64,000 nt of DNA from assembly GCA_902798965.1 (NCBI GenBank), contig CADBYS010000012.1, positions 1-64,000 of the forward strand, written 5' to 3'. The notes below the pieces were generated by a model. That model was not told the DNA's origin. It made no database searches and saw only the letters and a list, made by a program, of their open reading frames with translations. Every line of letters begins with the position of its first letter. Position 1 is the stretch's first letter. Shown one piece after another: positions 36,361 to 46,400 of the stretch. The DNA is from an uncultured Bacteroidales bacterium (GTDB taxonomy: Bacteria; Bacteroidota; Bacteroidia; Bacteroidales; Paludibacteraceae). The position numbers were made by a program, and so were the translations under genes.

Positions 36361-39300
36361 ATGAAAAAGTTTTTACTTGTTTCGTTAATCATGACACTCA
36401 CGTGCGCAAGCGTGTGGGCAGACCCGACGTCTATCACGACGCTTGAAGGCTTCGAGAGTGCTATTGCTACAGAAGGCGATTATGTACTTAACGCCGACAT
36501 CGATGCGTCAAGCACTGAAGCTCAAGTTAGCGCTGCCGTTACCATTAATCTTAATGGGCACACACTGACAACACCTGCTGCTACATGTAGTTTCGAATAT
36601 CAAGGTGATTGCTATATGTACGATGGAGGTTTAGGGATCATTTACGGTGCAACCCTAACGCTTACAGGATCAGGAGCTCTCAATGGTAGCTTAAAAATAA
36701 TAGATGATAATTATGATTTTATTGGAACAGAGCCGGCAGTGATTACTTTCAATAACCAATTCACCGGGACATTCGATGGTATGATTAATGATGATTCTTT
36801 TGGGACAGCATCTATATCTATTCGCGGCGGTAGTTTCACATTTGACCCATCTGATTTGTTGGAAGACGACTGTGACGTAACAGAAAATGAAGGCGTTTGG
36901 ACTGTGCAGTCTGGAATATTTATTGCACGCGTAGAGGTCGTAGGAGGAGAGCAATATTCATCTCTGCAAGCTGCCTTTGCCGCAGCTCCTAATGGAAGTA
37001 CGGTCAGATTGCTTAAAGACATTAAATTGGATTATTCAGGTATCGAAGCCGAATATCCATTAAACAATGTTGATGGTATTATCAAAGTAACCAACGATAT
37101 TACGCTAGATCTTAATTCGCATAATATAACGTTCAAAACACCGGGTGAGATTCATAATGAAATCAGTGCGATAAACATCTTTAATGGTGGAAAATTAACA
37201 ATTATCGGCGATGGTCAAGTCGTAGGCGGATATAATTATGAACTAATTCAAGCTTTTACTGAGGAATCATCCAATTCTGGTGTTTTTGGCGTTGAAAGAG
37301 ATGAAGATTATCATCTATTAGGACAACTTGTTTTACGCGGTGGCACATACGAAGCGGATCCTTCCGAGGATTACAATTTCTTGTATTACGGCACTTCGTT
37401 GGAAGATGAAGTTGAGATTGAAGAGACTCAAGAAGGATTCTATACCTACTATAAACTGACATATAACGATGAGAACCCTGCCGGTCTGCTGCGTGCTTAT
37501 CTTACAGGTGAAAGTTCTGCTACACACACCGTCACAGAAGATATCAACTTAATTTCTTCCGGTGTTATCAATATATCCGGAACTAAGACACTCTCTGTTA
37601 ACGAAGGTGTTACAGTTGCTTTCAAGAACAACTCACCTGCCATCGTAGTTCCTGAAGGAGCAACTCTTAACTTAAAGGGCAAGGGAACACTCTCTTTCAT
37701 TAGAGAAATTATTGAAGTGGAAGAAGGCGGTACACTTGTTATTGGCGATGCAAATAGTACTGATGCACTCACTATTACCTCTTCGTTCTCTACAGGTAGC
37801 GTAGTTGATATAAGTAAATACTACGCTATTGATAACTATGGAACAGCCAATATCTACCGAGCAAATATCACTTCGCGTAAGAATGCTATCCAAAATCACG
37901 CAACCGGTAAGATGATTGTTAAGAATGCCCGTATTATCGGTCAAGCTTCATCTTCAGATTTTGGAACAAACTCACATGCATACGCTGTCATCAATTCCGG
38001 TACGATGGTTCTTGCAGATACTTATGTTCAAGGAATCCATGGCGCAGTAGCTTGTCAAAGCGGTAATGGAACGCTTGAGTTACGCAATTGTGATCTTCGT
38101 GCGCTGAATAATCCGGAAAAGACAGACGCTTACTATGCTCTCTATGTTTGCACAAAAGCTATGGTTTCGGCATATAACACGAAGTTCTATTCTGAGAATG
38201 CAAACCAAACTATCTATATTGGTAATAACGATGCATACAATACCTTTGGTTTGATTTATTTGTACGGAGGTTGTAAGACCAACAGAAAATTGTACGTTCA
38301 AAAGAAGAAAGATACAGACGATACCGTTCTCTTCCCTGTATTGGTTTCAGAAGAGTCTGCTTGGTACGCAGCCGCAATGAACGGTGGTGAAGGACCACTT
38401 CCGGCTAATGTAGAATACGAAGCAATCAGCGAGACAATTGACGGTTTGACCTATTTGTTCGGCACACATAGTACTGCTGCCGATCAAAAAGAGATTGACT
38501 CTAATGCCGAAACTATTCCTTGGCAACAAACTACAACTTGGAGCGATGACGAAGTTCCAAGCGAAACGACTGTTGTATCTATTCCGGAAGGCAAAGAAGT
38601 TGTAGTCAGCAAAGACGAAAGCAATAAGAATGCTGAAGCTGAACAAATCTTTGTTGCTGATGGTGCTAAACTGACCGTTGAAACAGGTACTACGCTGAAT
38701 GTTGGCGCAGGTGGTGTGAACATTGCTAATGGTGGTCAACTGGTTGTTGAGCCGGGTGCAATTGTAACGGTAGGTGCTACCGGTTTGGTAACCACCGAGG
38801 AGGAGGCTCTCGTTATCGAGGCGACCGAGGAAGATCAAGGTGTATTCCTGCTCCAGCCGAACGTAACAGAGAACACCCAGCCGAAGGCTACTGTGAAACT
38901 CGTTACGAAATGTAAACAAGTCGATGCTAACGAATTCATCTGGGAGCGTTTTGCTATCCCGACCGTTGACGGAAGTGCTACTATATATGACAACGAAGGT
39001 TTGGATACAGTTCATTACTATGGCGGCGGCTCTTCCTTGCTAGAAGGTTTGTACGAGTGGGACGGCAATGATTGGGCTGGCGTAAGCAGTTGGAAGAATC
39101 TGCAGCCGTTCAAGGGTTATCAGTTGACCAACAACTCGATGTATGGTAATGTTGTTTACACCTTCGAAGGAAACTTGGTAGGTAACGGAGATATCGACTA
39201 CCAGTTCGCACAAAGCGGCTTCGGTTTCTTCGGTAACAGTTACACCGGTGACATCGACATTCTGAAATTCTTTGAGAGTTTCGGTGATGATATGCAGAAG

Positions 39301-40065
39301 ACTATCTGGATCTACGACTACTATGTAGATGCATTCAAATCGATTACTGAATCATCCTATGGATCGGTTTACTATGGCAAGCGCAATGCTCGTCACGGTT
39401 TGATTACCGATATCCGCTCGATGCAAGCATTCTTGATGAACACCTTCGCAGAGGGCGAGAGTGCTACCTCTTTGGACTACTCCGCTGCTATCTGGGGCAA
39501 CCCGAAATATGGCTTGGTTAGCAATGGAGGTGGAGCTCCGGCTCGCGCAGCGGCTAACGAGGACATGTTCACGGTTTATGTATCCGGTGCTAAGCAAGAG
39601 GACGAGGTTAGTTTCATTCGCAGCAATGAGTACTCTGCTGCCTTCGATAATGGTGCTGATGCATCGAAGTGGATGAACAATGGTCTGAACATCTACGTAA
39701 CCACCGAGAACGGTGACATGTCAGCTGTTGCTTCTGACGAGATTGTTAATATGACGATTGCTTTCCAATCGGGCAATGAGACCGAGTACACACTTGGCTT
39801 CGATAATCTCCGCGGTGAGCAATTCGAGCTTCGCGATGTACTGACCGGTGCAACGATCCAGATGACGGAAGGTGCTACGTATACCTTCAGCCAGGCTGCA
39901 AATACCACTGTTCCGGCTCGCTTCCAGATCGTTGCCGCTCACAAAGTGCCGACCGGCATTGAAGACGTGAACGCTCCGGTAATGCAGAAAGTAATGAAGG
40001 ACGGCAAACTGTACATCCTGCGTGACAACAAGTGGTTCACAGTGGAAGGTCAAGAAGTAAAATAA
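36361..40065 (+). CDS. Large secreted beta-helix surface protein 1
   Basis: 1,234 aa. Signal peptide MKKFLLVSLIMTLTCASVWA. The first 750 residues are parallel beta-helix-like, with repeated short strands such as ITLDLNSHNITF, LTIIGDGQVVGG and ATLNLKGKGTLSF and N/G turns. A middle VEPGAIVTVGATGLV-type segment precedes a beta-rich region (about 830-1190). The end (KDGKLYILRDNKWFTVEGQEVK) looks like a T9SS sorting domain. It resembles surface protein 2 in layout, leader and neighbours. Probably an exported adhesin or glycan-binding protein; no catalytic motif was seen. More AT-rich than the housekeeping genes. Confidence 0.75.
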   Translation: MKKFLLVSLIMTLTCASVWADPTSITTLEGFESAIATEGDYVLNADIDASSTEAQVSAAVTINLNGHTLTTPAATCSFEYQGDCYMYDGGLGIIYGATLTLTGSGALNGSLKIIDDNYDFIGTEPAVITFNNQFTGTFDGMINDDSFGTASISIRGGSFTFDPSDLLEDDCDVTENEGVWTVQSGIFIARVEVVGGEQYSSLQAAFAAAPNGSTVRLLKDIKLDYSGIEAEYPLNNVDGIIKVTNDITLDLNSHNITFKTPGEIHNEISAINIFNGGKLTIIGDGQVVGGYNYELIQAFTEESSNSGVFGVERDEDYHLLGQLVLRGGTYEADPSEDYNFLYYGTSLEDEVEIEETQEGFYTYYKLTYNDENPAGLLRAYLTGESSATHTVTEDINLISSGVINISGTKTLSVNEGVTVAFKNNSPAIVVPEGATLNLKGKGTLSFIREIIEVEEGGTLVIGDANSTDALTITSSFSTGSVVDISKYYAIDNYGTANIYRANITSRKNAIQNHATGKMIVKNARIIGQASSSDFGTNSHAYAVINSGTMVLADTYVQGIHGAVACQSGNGTLELRNCDLRALNNPEKTDAYYALYVCTKAMVSAYNTKFYSENANQTIYIGNNDAYNTFGLIYLYGGCKTNRKLYVQKKKDTDDTVLFPVLVSEESAWYAAAMNGGEGPLPANVEYEAISETIDGLTYLFGTHSTAADQKEIDSNAETIPWQQTTTWSDDEVPSETTVVSIPEGKEVVVSKDESNKNAEAEQIFVADGAKLTVETGTTLNVGAGGVNIANGGQLVVEPGAIVTVGATGLVTTEEEALVIEATEEDQGVFLLQPNVTENTQPKATVKLVTKCKQVDANEFIWERFAIPTVDGSATIYDNEGLDTVHYYGGGSSLLEGLYEWDGNDWAGVSSWKNLQPFKGYQLTNNSMYGNVVYTFEGNLVGNGDIDYQFAQSGFGFFGNSYTGDIDILKFFESFGDDMQKTIWIYDYYVDAFKSITESSYGSVYYGKRNARHGLITDIRSMQAFLMNTFAEGESATSLDYSAAIWGNPKYGLVSNGGGAPARAAANEDMFTVYVSGAKQEDEVSFIRSNEYSAAFDNGADASKWMNNGLNIYVTTENGDMSAVASDEIVNMTIAFQSGNETEYTLGFDNLRGEQFELRDVLTGATIQMTEGATYTFSQAANTTVPARFQIVAAHKVPTGIEDVNAPVMQKVMKDGKLYILRDNKWFTVEGQEVK

Positions 40066-40131
40066 ACGACACACATACATTCTCTCCGGCTTAGGTCGGA
40101 GGGGATGTATGCCACAAAAAAATAGAAGACA

Positions 40132-40296
40132 ATGAAAACTTACAACGCACCATATACGCAATTGGTTACCCTGCAAGGGACAACCATTATTTGCATCAGC
40201 GATCCTAATCCGGCTCCGGGAAACATCCAAGGAACACCGGGAGGAGGCTTAAATCAACCTATCGGGAAAAATGCTCCGATTAGATATCTCAATTAA
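40132..40296 (+). CDS. Small Gly/Pro-rich peptide (54 aa)
   Basis: 54 codons starting MKTYNAPYTQLVTLQGTTII. The first half is moderately hydrophobic with one Cys; the second is rich in Pro, Gly and Asn (DPNPAPGNIQGTPGGG). It begins 66 bp after surface protein 1 and ends 20 bp before the 247-aa gene. A comparable 56-aa peptide lies at the same place in the second unit (47170-47340), which supports its being real. Similar short proteins opening MKKxYxxP are common hypotheticals in Bacteroidales as far as I recall. Function unknown. Confidence 0.65.
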   Translation: MKTYNAPYTQLVTLQGTTIICISDPNPAPGNIQGTPGGGLNQPIGKNAPIRYLN

Positions 40297-40316
40297 TATG
40301 TAAAAATTTCGCGACA

Positions 40317-41060
40317 ATGAAACAGATATTTGCTATTACGCTTGCTGTGCTGAGCACACTGGGCATGCAAGCTGCCATCAATTCTCAACTGACCATCTAC
40401 CTTGATACGGAAACGAAAGAGGTAGAGGCACGTATTGCCGGAGGTGACACATATAGTCCGTTCGACGCTTCGGCAAGCGCCAGTTATATACCTATGTACT
40501 CCAATGCAAGTAACATTGGTTTGTATGTAATGTACAAGGGCGGCAACTATATGGAGTTGAACGCTCCGGAGTTGCAGAACATTCCGCTGGTGATTGTTAC
40601 CAGCCGCGAAGCCGCAGCCAAGCAGGTGTTCACTCTCGGTGCAGAGTTAGGAGCCGCAGGCAACAACAGTAAAACAGTTAGTGTAACGGACTTCCGCCCG
40701 GAAGGAGGAGGCGATCCTGTGACCTTCGAGTTGAACAATAACACGGAGTACAACTTTACGCTCAGCAACGATCCGGCTTATGTAGAAGGCACGAACAGCG
40801 TGATTGCTGACCGCTTCGTTATCAACTTCAAGCGCATAGCTGATGAGGGCGAGTTGGAGCTTTGCTTCCAATATGGCATGTTGCAGATCTTGAACAATCC
40901 GTACTTGGGCAACATCGTGGTAAAGGATGAGAACGGTGTTGTAAAGGTTGATGCAGAGTCCAAGAACACGCCGCAGGAGATTGACCTCACGGCACTGCCT
41001 GCCGGACAATACTCGGTGGAGTTCAACAACGGTGAGCGGAAGTACTACATTGTGAAGTAA
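40317..41060 (+). CDS. Secreted protein of the surface-protein unit (copy 1)
   Basis: 247 aa with signal peptide (MKQIFAITLAVLSTLGMQA). Beta-rich. The C-terminal 60 residues (CFQYGMLQILNNPYLGNIVVKD, NTPQEIDLTALPAGQYSVEF, YYIVK) closely match the 229-aa protein of unit 2 (CYRYGKLQIEQNPYLTNIVIKD, NTPQEIDLSKLPDGAYTVEL) while the N-terminal halves differ. The end also resembles a T9SS-type sorting domain. Function unknown; probably acts with the upstream surface protein. Confidence 0.7.
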   Translation: MKQIFAITLAVLSTLGMQAAINSQLTIYLDTETKEVEARIAGGDTYSPFDASASASYIPMYSNASNIGLYVMYKGGNYMELNAPELQNIPLVIVTSREAAAKQVFTLGAELGAAGNNSKTVSVTDFRPEGGGDPVTFELNNNTEYNFTLSNDPAYVEGTNSVIADRFVINFKRIADEGELELCFQYGMLQILNNPYLGNIVVKDENGVVKVDAESKNTPQEIDLTALPAGQYSVEFNNGERKYYIVK

Positions 41061-41140
41061 CGCTGCTGCGGAGAGTTTTAGGAAAATAAACCCGTTGGAT
41101 ACAACATCGGTGATTATTGGTCAAAAATGTCCCAAAATGA

Positions 41141-41200
41141 ACAAAATTCATTGGAATTTTGGAATAATTTTTGGTAATTGGACTGATAAAAGCAACAACA
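41141..41200 (+). repeat. Left direct repeat flanking the AAA/PD-(D/E)XK gene
   Basis: The stretch from ACAAAATTCATTGG to GGACTGATAAAAGCAACAACA is repeated after the gene at 42785-42847. It includes the region just before the start codon. Confidence 0.8.
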
Positions 41201-41204
41201 AAGG

Positions 41205-42779
41205 ATGACAGATAATGCGAACATAGTACCGATGAAATACCCTGTAGGAGTACAGAGTTTCGAGGTGATGCGTCAGGAAGGTTTTGTGTATGTAGATAAG
41301 ACCGACCTGATTTATCAGCTGGCACAGAAACATATCTGCTTCCTTTGTCGTCCGCGCAGGTTTGGCAAATCGCTGATGCTATCAACCCTGGAGGCATACT
41401 TCTCGGGCAAGAAAGAGTTGTTTGAGGGGCTGAAGATTACGTCGCTGGAGAAAGAATGGAAGCAATATCCCGTCTTTCATTTGGACTTCAACGGAGCGAA
41501 CTTCCAAGCCCCGGAAACGTTGCTGAATCGCTTGAGTGACGCAGTTGCATTATGGGAAAAACAATATGCAATCACCCCCGAAAGCAAGAACTTAGGCGAT
41601 CGCTTTGCATATGTATTGCAACAAGCACACAAGCAGACAGGGCTACGATGTGTAGTACTGGTTGACGAATACGACAAGCCTCTGCTGGATGTGTTAGGCG
41701 AGCCGCAAGAGCAAGCTAATCGCGAGACGCTGAAAGCCTTCTACTCGGTTTTCAAATTGGCAGACGCTAATCTGCGATTCGTGATGCTGACCGGTGTTAC
41801 CAAATTCTCGCAAGTGAGTGTGTTCAGCGGATTCAACCAGCCGATGGACATCAGTATGGCGCCGGCATACGAAGCCATGTGCGGCATAACGGAGGAGGAG
41901 TTGGATGCTGTGTTCGCCTCGTCCATCGCTGAATTGGCAGCCAAGAACAATCGGCCGGCGGAAGGGATGAAAACCCTGCTGAAGCGACGGTTTGACGGTT
42001 ACCATTTTAGTCAGAACATGACGGACATTTACAATCCGTTCAGCCTGCTGAACATCTTTGATACAGGAATCATCTCTGACTATTGGTTTGCATCCGGCAC
42101 GCCGACCTACCTGATTAAATTACTCGGCAGGAACAAGGTTGATATATCTGCCATGCTAAGCCGGCCATACGAATCATCGTATTTCATGGACTACCGAGCA
42201 AGTACAGAAGACCCGTTGGCGATGCTGTATCAGAGCGGGTATCTGACCATCAAATCGGTTGTTCAACGGGGTGATGATGCCAACCGCTACTATCTCGACT
42301 TCCCGAACACGGAAGTGAAGCGAGGGTTCATCACGATGCTTAGCAACAGTTATCTAACTCATAATACGGATTCCAAATCGATCGTAGAGAGGATAGTTGA
42401 TTGCTTGGAGGCTCATCAGTTGGATGAGATGCGTGATTTGCTTGATCAGTATCTGTCGTGCGTTGATTATGAGATGCGTAAGGATAAGGAGTACCACTTC
42501 CAGTACACGCTCTATCTCATATTCAGCCTGATGAGCACCTACAGCGTAAAGGTTGAGCGGCATAACAGCCAAGGCTGGGCGGATATGATTGTTGAAACAG
42601 CAGAGCGGGTGTATATCTTCGAGTTCAAGCTGGATGGCTCAGCCGAGGCAGCTCTGCAGCAGATTGAGGAAAAGGAGTACGCCAAGCCCTATCTTACCGA
42701 TTCGCGGAAGGTGACGAAGATCGGCGTAGCCTTCAGCAGCCAAACAGGAACGATCAAAGAGTGGATGGCGAGAGAATAA
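41205..42779 (+). CDS. AAA-ATPase-like protein with PD-(D/E)XK nuclease domain
   Basis: 524 aa. The N-terminal ATPase-like domain has Walker A-like RPRRFGKS (K55) and Walker B VVLVDEYDKP (about residue 150). The C-terminal domain has D460 in WADMIV and E473-F-K475 in YIFEFKLDG, a PD-(D/E)XK site followed by the helix EEKEYAKPY. This matches the AAA-ATPase_like plus PDDEXK_9 family, which occurs in many copies in gut Bacteroidetes; its role is not established. No signal peptide. It separates the two surface-protein units and lies between direct repeats. Confidence 0.9.
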   Translation: MTDNANIVPMKYPVGVQSFEVMRQEGFVYVDKTDLIYQLAQKHICFLCRPRRFGKSLMLSTLEAYFSGKKELFEGLKITSLEKEWKQYPVFHLDFNGANFQAPETLLNRLSDAVALWEKQYAITPESKNLGDRFAYVLQQAHKQTGLRCVVLVDEYDKPLLDVLGEPQEQANRETLKAFYSVFKLADANLRFVMLTGVTKFSQVSVFSGFNQPMDISMAPAYEAMCGITEEELDAVFASSIAELAAKNNRPAEGMKTLLKRRFDGYHFSQNMTDIYNPFSLLNIFDTGIISDYWFASGTPTYLIKLLGRNKVDISAMLSRPYESSYFMDYRASTEDPLAMLYQSGYLTIKSVVQRGDDANRYYLDFPNTEVKRGFITMLSNSYLTHNTDSKSIVERIVDCLEAHQLDEMRDLLDQYLSCVDYEMRKDKEYHFQYTLYLIFSLMSTYSVKVERHNSQGWADMIVETAERVYIFEFKLDGSAEAALQQIEEKEYAKPYLTDSRKVTKIGVAFSSQTGTIKEWMARE

Positions 42780-42784
42780 TATTA

Positions 42785-42847
42785 ACAAAAATCATTGGGT
42801 TTTGGGGGGAAATTTTTGGTAATTTTGGACTGATAAAAGCAACAACA
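42785..42847 (+). repeat. Right direct repeat flanking the AAA/PD-(D/E)XK gene
   Basis: 63 bp matching 41141-41200 with small indels. It looks like the 5' leader of the same gene type without a gene behind it. The following 42848-43160 has only weak direct repeats (AGGTTCCTATA twice near 42935) and no gene. Confidence 0.8.
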
Positions 42848-43166
42848 CAAAAGGGCAAAAAGGCACTAAAAATCAGGGTATAAAGGGGTATGGGCATAAG
42901 GAGTTGATAAACAGACAGATGAATGCATGAGGTTCCTATAAGGTTCCTATAAGCTTTCTATGAGGTTTATGGTTCCCCATGTGGGTGATAGGTGGATGGG
43001 AGTTGGATGGGACACCATACAGCCATCAACATCAACTACAGAGAATAGGTAAGTCAACCATTAAAGACAATTACCAACAATATGCGTATGACAGGCTGAT
43101 GACCAGCGACTACTTGTCAACGGAATAAAAGAATGATAAAAAATAGCAAACTATAAGAAATGCTAA

Positions 43167-43244
43167 ACCCGATAGTTTGACTTGCGTCAGGGACTACCGG
43201 GAATGAACGGTGCAAAGGTACAAAAAAATTTTGATATATGCAAA
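43167..43244 (-). promoter_or_regulatory. Minus-strand promoter with a hairpin, possible small RNA
   Basis: TTTG (43241-43244), 20 bp, TACCTTTG (43213-43220) points away from the downstream genes. The predicted transcript starts near 43206 and at once forms a hairpin (43167-43200; CCCG/CGGG, AGT/ACT and GAC-GCAA-GTC), like hairpin 2 of the palindromic elements. No minus-strand gene follows, so this may be a small RNA or a relic. Confidence 0.5.
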
Positions 43245-43293
43245 TTTTTTAAGAAAAAAAGGATAGCAATAATATATATTTAACAACAAAGTT

Positions 43294-43437
43294 ATGACGG
43301 CATTACAAATGAATGCAGATATTTATCGGAGCATGAGCATCATTGCCCAAGATGAGAAAATGCTTGCCAGAGTAGCCAAGTATCTTCGTCGCGTAGTTAA
43401 ACAGATGAGGAAAGACGAGCACTATGAAGACAAATAA
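43294..43437 (+). CDS. Small helical protein (47 aa)
   Basis: 47 codons, MTALQMNADIYRSMSIIAQD to EHYEDK. It is predicted helical and basic in its second half (VAKYLRRVVKQMRK). It resembles short hypothetical proteins beginning MTALxxNA that I recall from Bacteroidales, possibly antitoxin-like, but no toxin gene is next to it. It ends 50 bp before surface protein 2. Confidence 0.55.
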   Translation: MTALQMNADIYRSMSIIAQDEKMLARVAKYLRRVVKQMRKDEHYEDK

Positions 43438-43487
43438 CCACGATACCAATTAACCAAGAATATTAACAATTTAAAACACAAAATATT

Positions 43488-46400
43488 ATGAAAAAGTTTT
43501 TAGTTTTTTCACTTATGACAATGCTTTGCGTTAGTATGGCGTGGGGTGAAATCACTAACGTGGCACAGTTAGGTGAGATCATTTACAAGTGCGATTCAGA
43601 AGCTGAGGCTGATGATCCATCAAGCTACACCTACAAAAAGGCTTATACCGCACTTAACAAGGCGATTGCAGCTGCCGAAGATGGTCAAACAGTAATAGTG
43701 CTTAGCGATGTGGCTTCTACATATGTTACATTCGGAAACCCAACAGGTAGAACTGTGACTTTGGATCTGAATGGCAAAACGCTTTCAGGTGCTAATACAA
43801 ATTTGGCTATTAATGGAGGTAATAAACTCATTTTGGTAAACACCGATAGTAATAACAATGGTTGTATTAATCATACCGGCAATAACATGAGTTATCCCAT
43901 TTGGTGCAAAGCTAACGCAGAAGTAGAAATCAACAATGGTGTGACTGTGCAATCCGAGAAGAGCAATTCTATTAAGGGTGCATCGGGCGCTACAATCACT
44001 ATCAATGGTGGTACACTCACATATGCTGGCACTAATACATTGGCAGTTATTGGAGCAGTCGGAAGTACACTGAACATTAATGGAGGAAGTATCATTGGTA
44101 ACCCGAACGCAGGAAACACTACGGGTCTCGCAATACAAGCGAAGACTAGTAGCACCGTTAACATGGTGGGTGGAACAATTACTGCAGGTAACAATGAGGA
44201 TAACACTGTTGCAGGTGCAGAAGCTGCTTCTTCTGTGTACCTGCAAGCATCTACCTTAACGATGACCGGTGGTGAGATCAGAAGCACCACAACAAACCCT
44301 GCACTTTATGTAGACGGGTTTAGCAATGTAGCTATCAGCGGAACAGTGCCGACTATAACATCAACAAGTGGAGATATAGTACTCAACAATGGAGCTATCG
44401 TTAATAATATCAAAGCCCAAAGTAGCACTACCCTTACGATCAATGAAGGTGCAACTGTTTCCAGTACCAGTGGATACGCGATTGAAGCAACGAAAGTTGG
44501 AGAAGCTATTCCTTCTATCACTATTGATGGCGGTACCGTAGAATATGTCGGATCTACCGCTGATGACGTAATCAAGTGTAACGGCGCTACGTTAACGATG
44601 AATAGCGGAAGGATTGAAAGTACCACTATATGGGATGCTATTTTAGTTAATAATGGTTCTCAAGTAACCATAAATGGTGGTTTAGTAACTAATACTAGCA
44701 CCGGAGAAAAAGCTTTTGCAATAAATATTAATGCAAATACATCTGGATCCGGAGATCCTATTGTTACCACTTTGAATATCAATGGAGGTTCGATTGTTTC
44801 TAATACTGCTCAAGCAGGATACGGTGTTTCCATGTATGGTAATGGAGCTACCCTAAATATGACAGACGGTTCTATTAATGCAACCAGCTTTGCGATAACC
44901 GGTAATGGTACTGCTGAATATGGTGGAACAGCCATTGACATTTCCGGCGGTTCGCTCAGTTCGGCAACGGCTGATGCTGCCATCTATCATCCGCAAGCAG
45001 GTACGCTGACTATTTCGGGTGGTACAATCACCGGACAAACGGGTATTGGTATCAAAGGTGGAACATTGACGATTTCCGGTGGCACGATTCATGCAGTAGG
45101 TAGTAATGGTGGTCGTGTAGAGGGATATAACAATGGTCTCAATCCTTCTTTTGCAGCAGTCCAGATTGAATCCAATCCCGGCTATGCCGGCAATATGAAT
45201 ATTACCGTTTCAAATGATGCCACTTTGATTTCCGATAGTTGGTATGCGTTCTACGAATACACACCGGAAAATAAAAATCCTCAAAAGGAAACCAAAGTTA
45301 ACAGCATCTCGGTTACAGGTGGTAACTTCCAGGGCGGTATCCTTATTTCGCAAGACTTAGCTACTAAGGGCGGCTTCGTAAGCGGTGGTAAATGGAGCAA
45401 AGATATTACAGCAAATGTAGCAGCTGGCAAGGCCGCTAACCCGATTGACGAAGATCCGTATTTCTTCGAGGTAGGTAACCCGACTGCAGCAACCGCAGAG
45501 ATTGTTAACGACCCGAGCAAGAATGCCGTATTGACGAATGAAGACGGCGAGACTTATGCAGGCAGCTACTCATCCGAATCTGTAGGTGATGATGCAGAAG
45601 TTAAGACATCTACAGCAACCAATCAGGCGGTCATTACGAAAAATACCGATGTCGTAGTGGATCAAACAGATGAGGAGAACAGCACTGTTGTGGAAGTTAA
45701 GAAAGTGACGGTTGAGGGTGACGCTGAATTGAATATTAAGGAAGGCGCTACGCTGATGGTAGGTTCAGGTTCGGTATTACTGAATGAAGAGACCACGACT
45801 GGTGGTTTGACCGTTGAGGCAGGTGCTTCTCTTGTAGTAGAAGGCTTGGTTTATGGTTCTACAGCAGAGAATTTTGTTATCGAGGGTGAGGAAGACAAAT
45901 CGGGTATCGTGCTCTTCTCGCCGGAGACAGAGTTCATCCGCGAGGATCACCCGAAAGCAACCTATCGCTTCACCTCGAAGTCTTTCCGCGATGGCAGCAA
46001 GTGGGTATATCAACGTTTCGGTATGCCTTCGGTTGACGGCAATGTAACCGTTAAGTCAGGCAATATGAGTATTAACTCGTATATCTGTACATGGGATTAT
46101 GAAGCTGACGATTGGGGAACATGGAGAAAAATTGAAAGTGCTGACGGTCTCGCTTATACCGACGCTGTTCCGTTCCAATGCTATGAGTTAGGTTCGACGA
46201 ATGCAAAGAATGCTCCTGTGACCTATGATTTCATCGTTGATCTGATGGGTAACGCTAATGCTCCGCTGAGCTTCAAGACCGGTTGGAATCCGTACGCTAA
46301 CTCGTACACTGCTCCGATTGACATCAAGACTTTCCTTAATGACGTTATTGAAGCCAATGGAGGCAACATCTTGGCAACAATCTATCTGTACAAAGACCTT

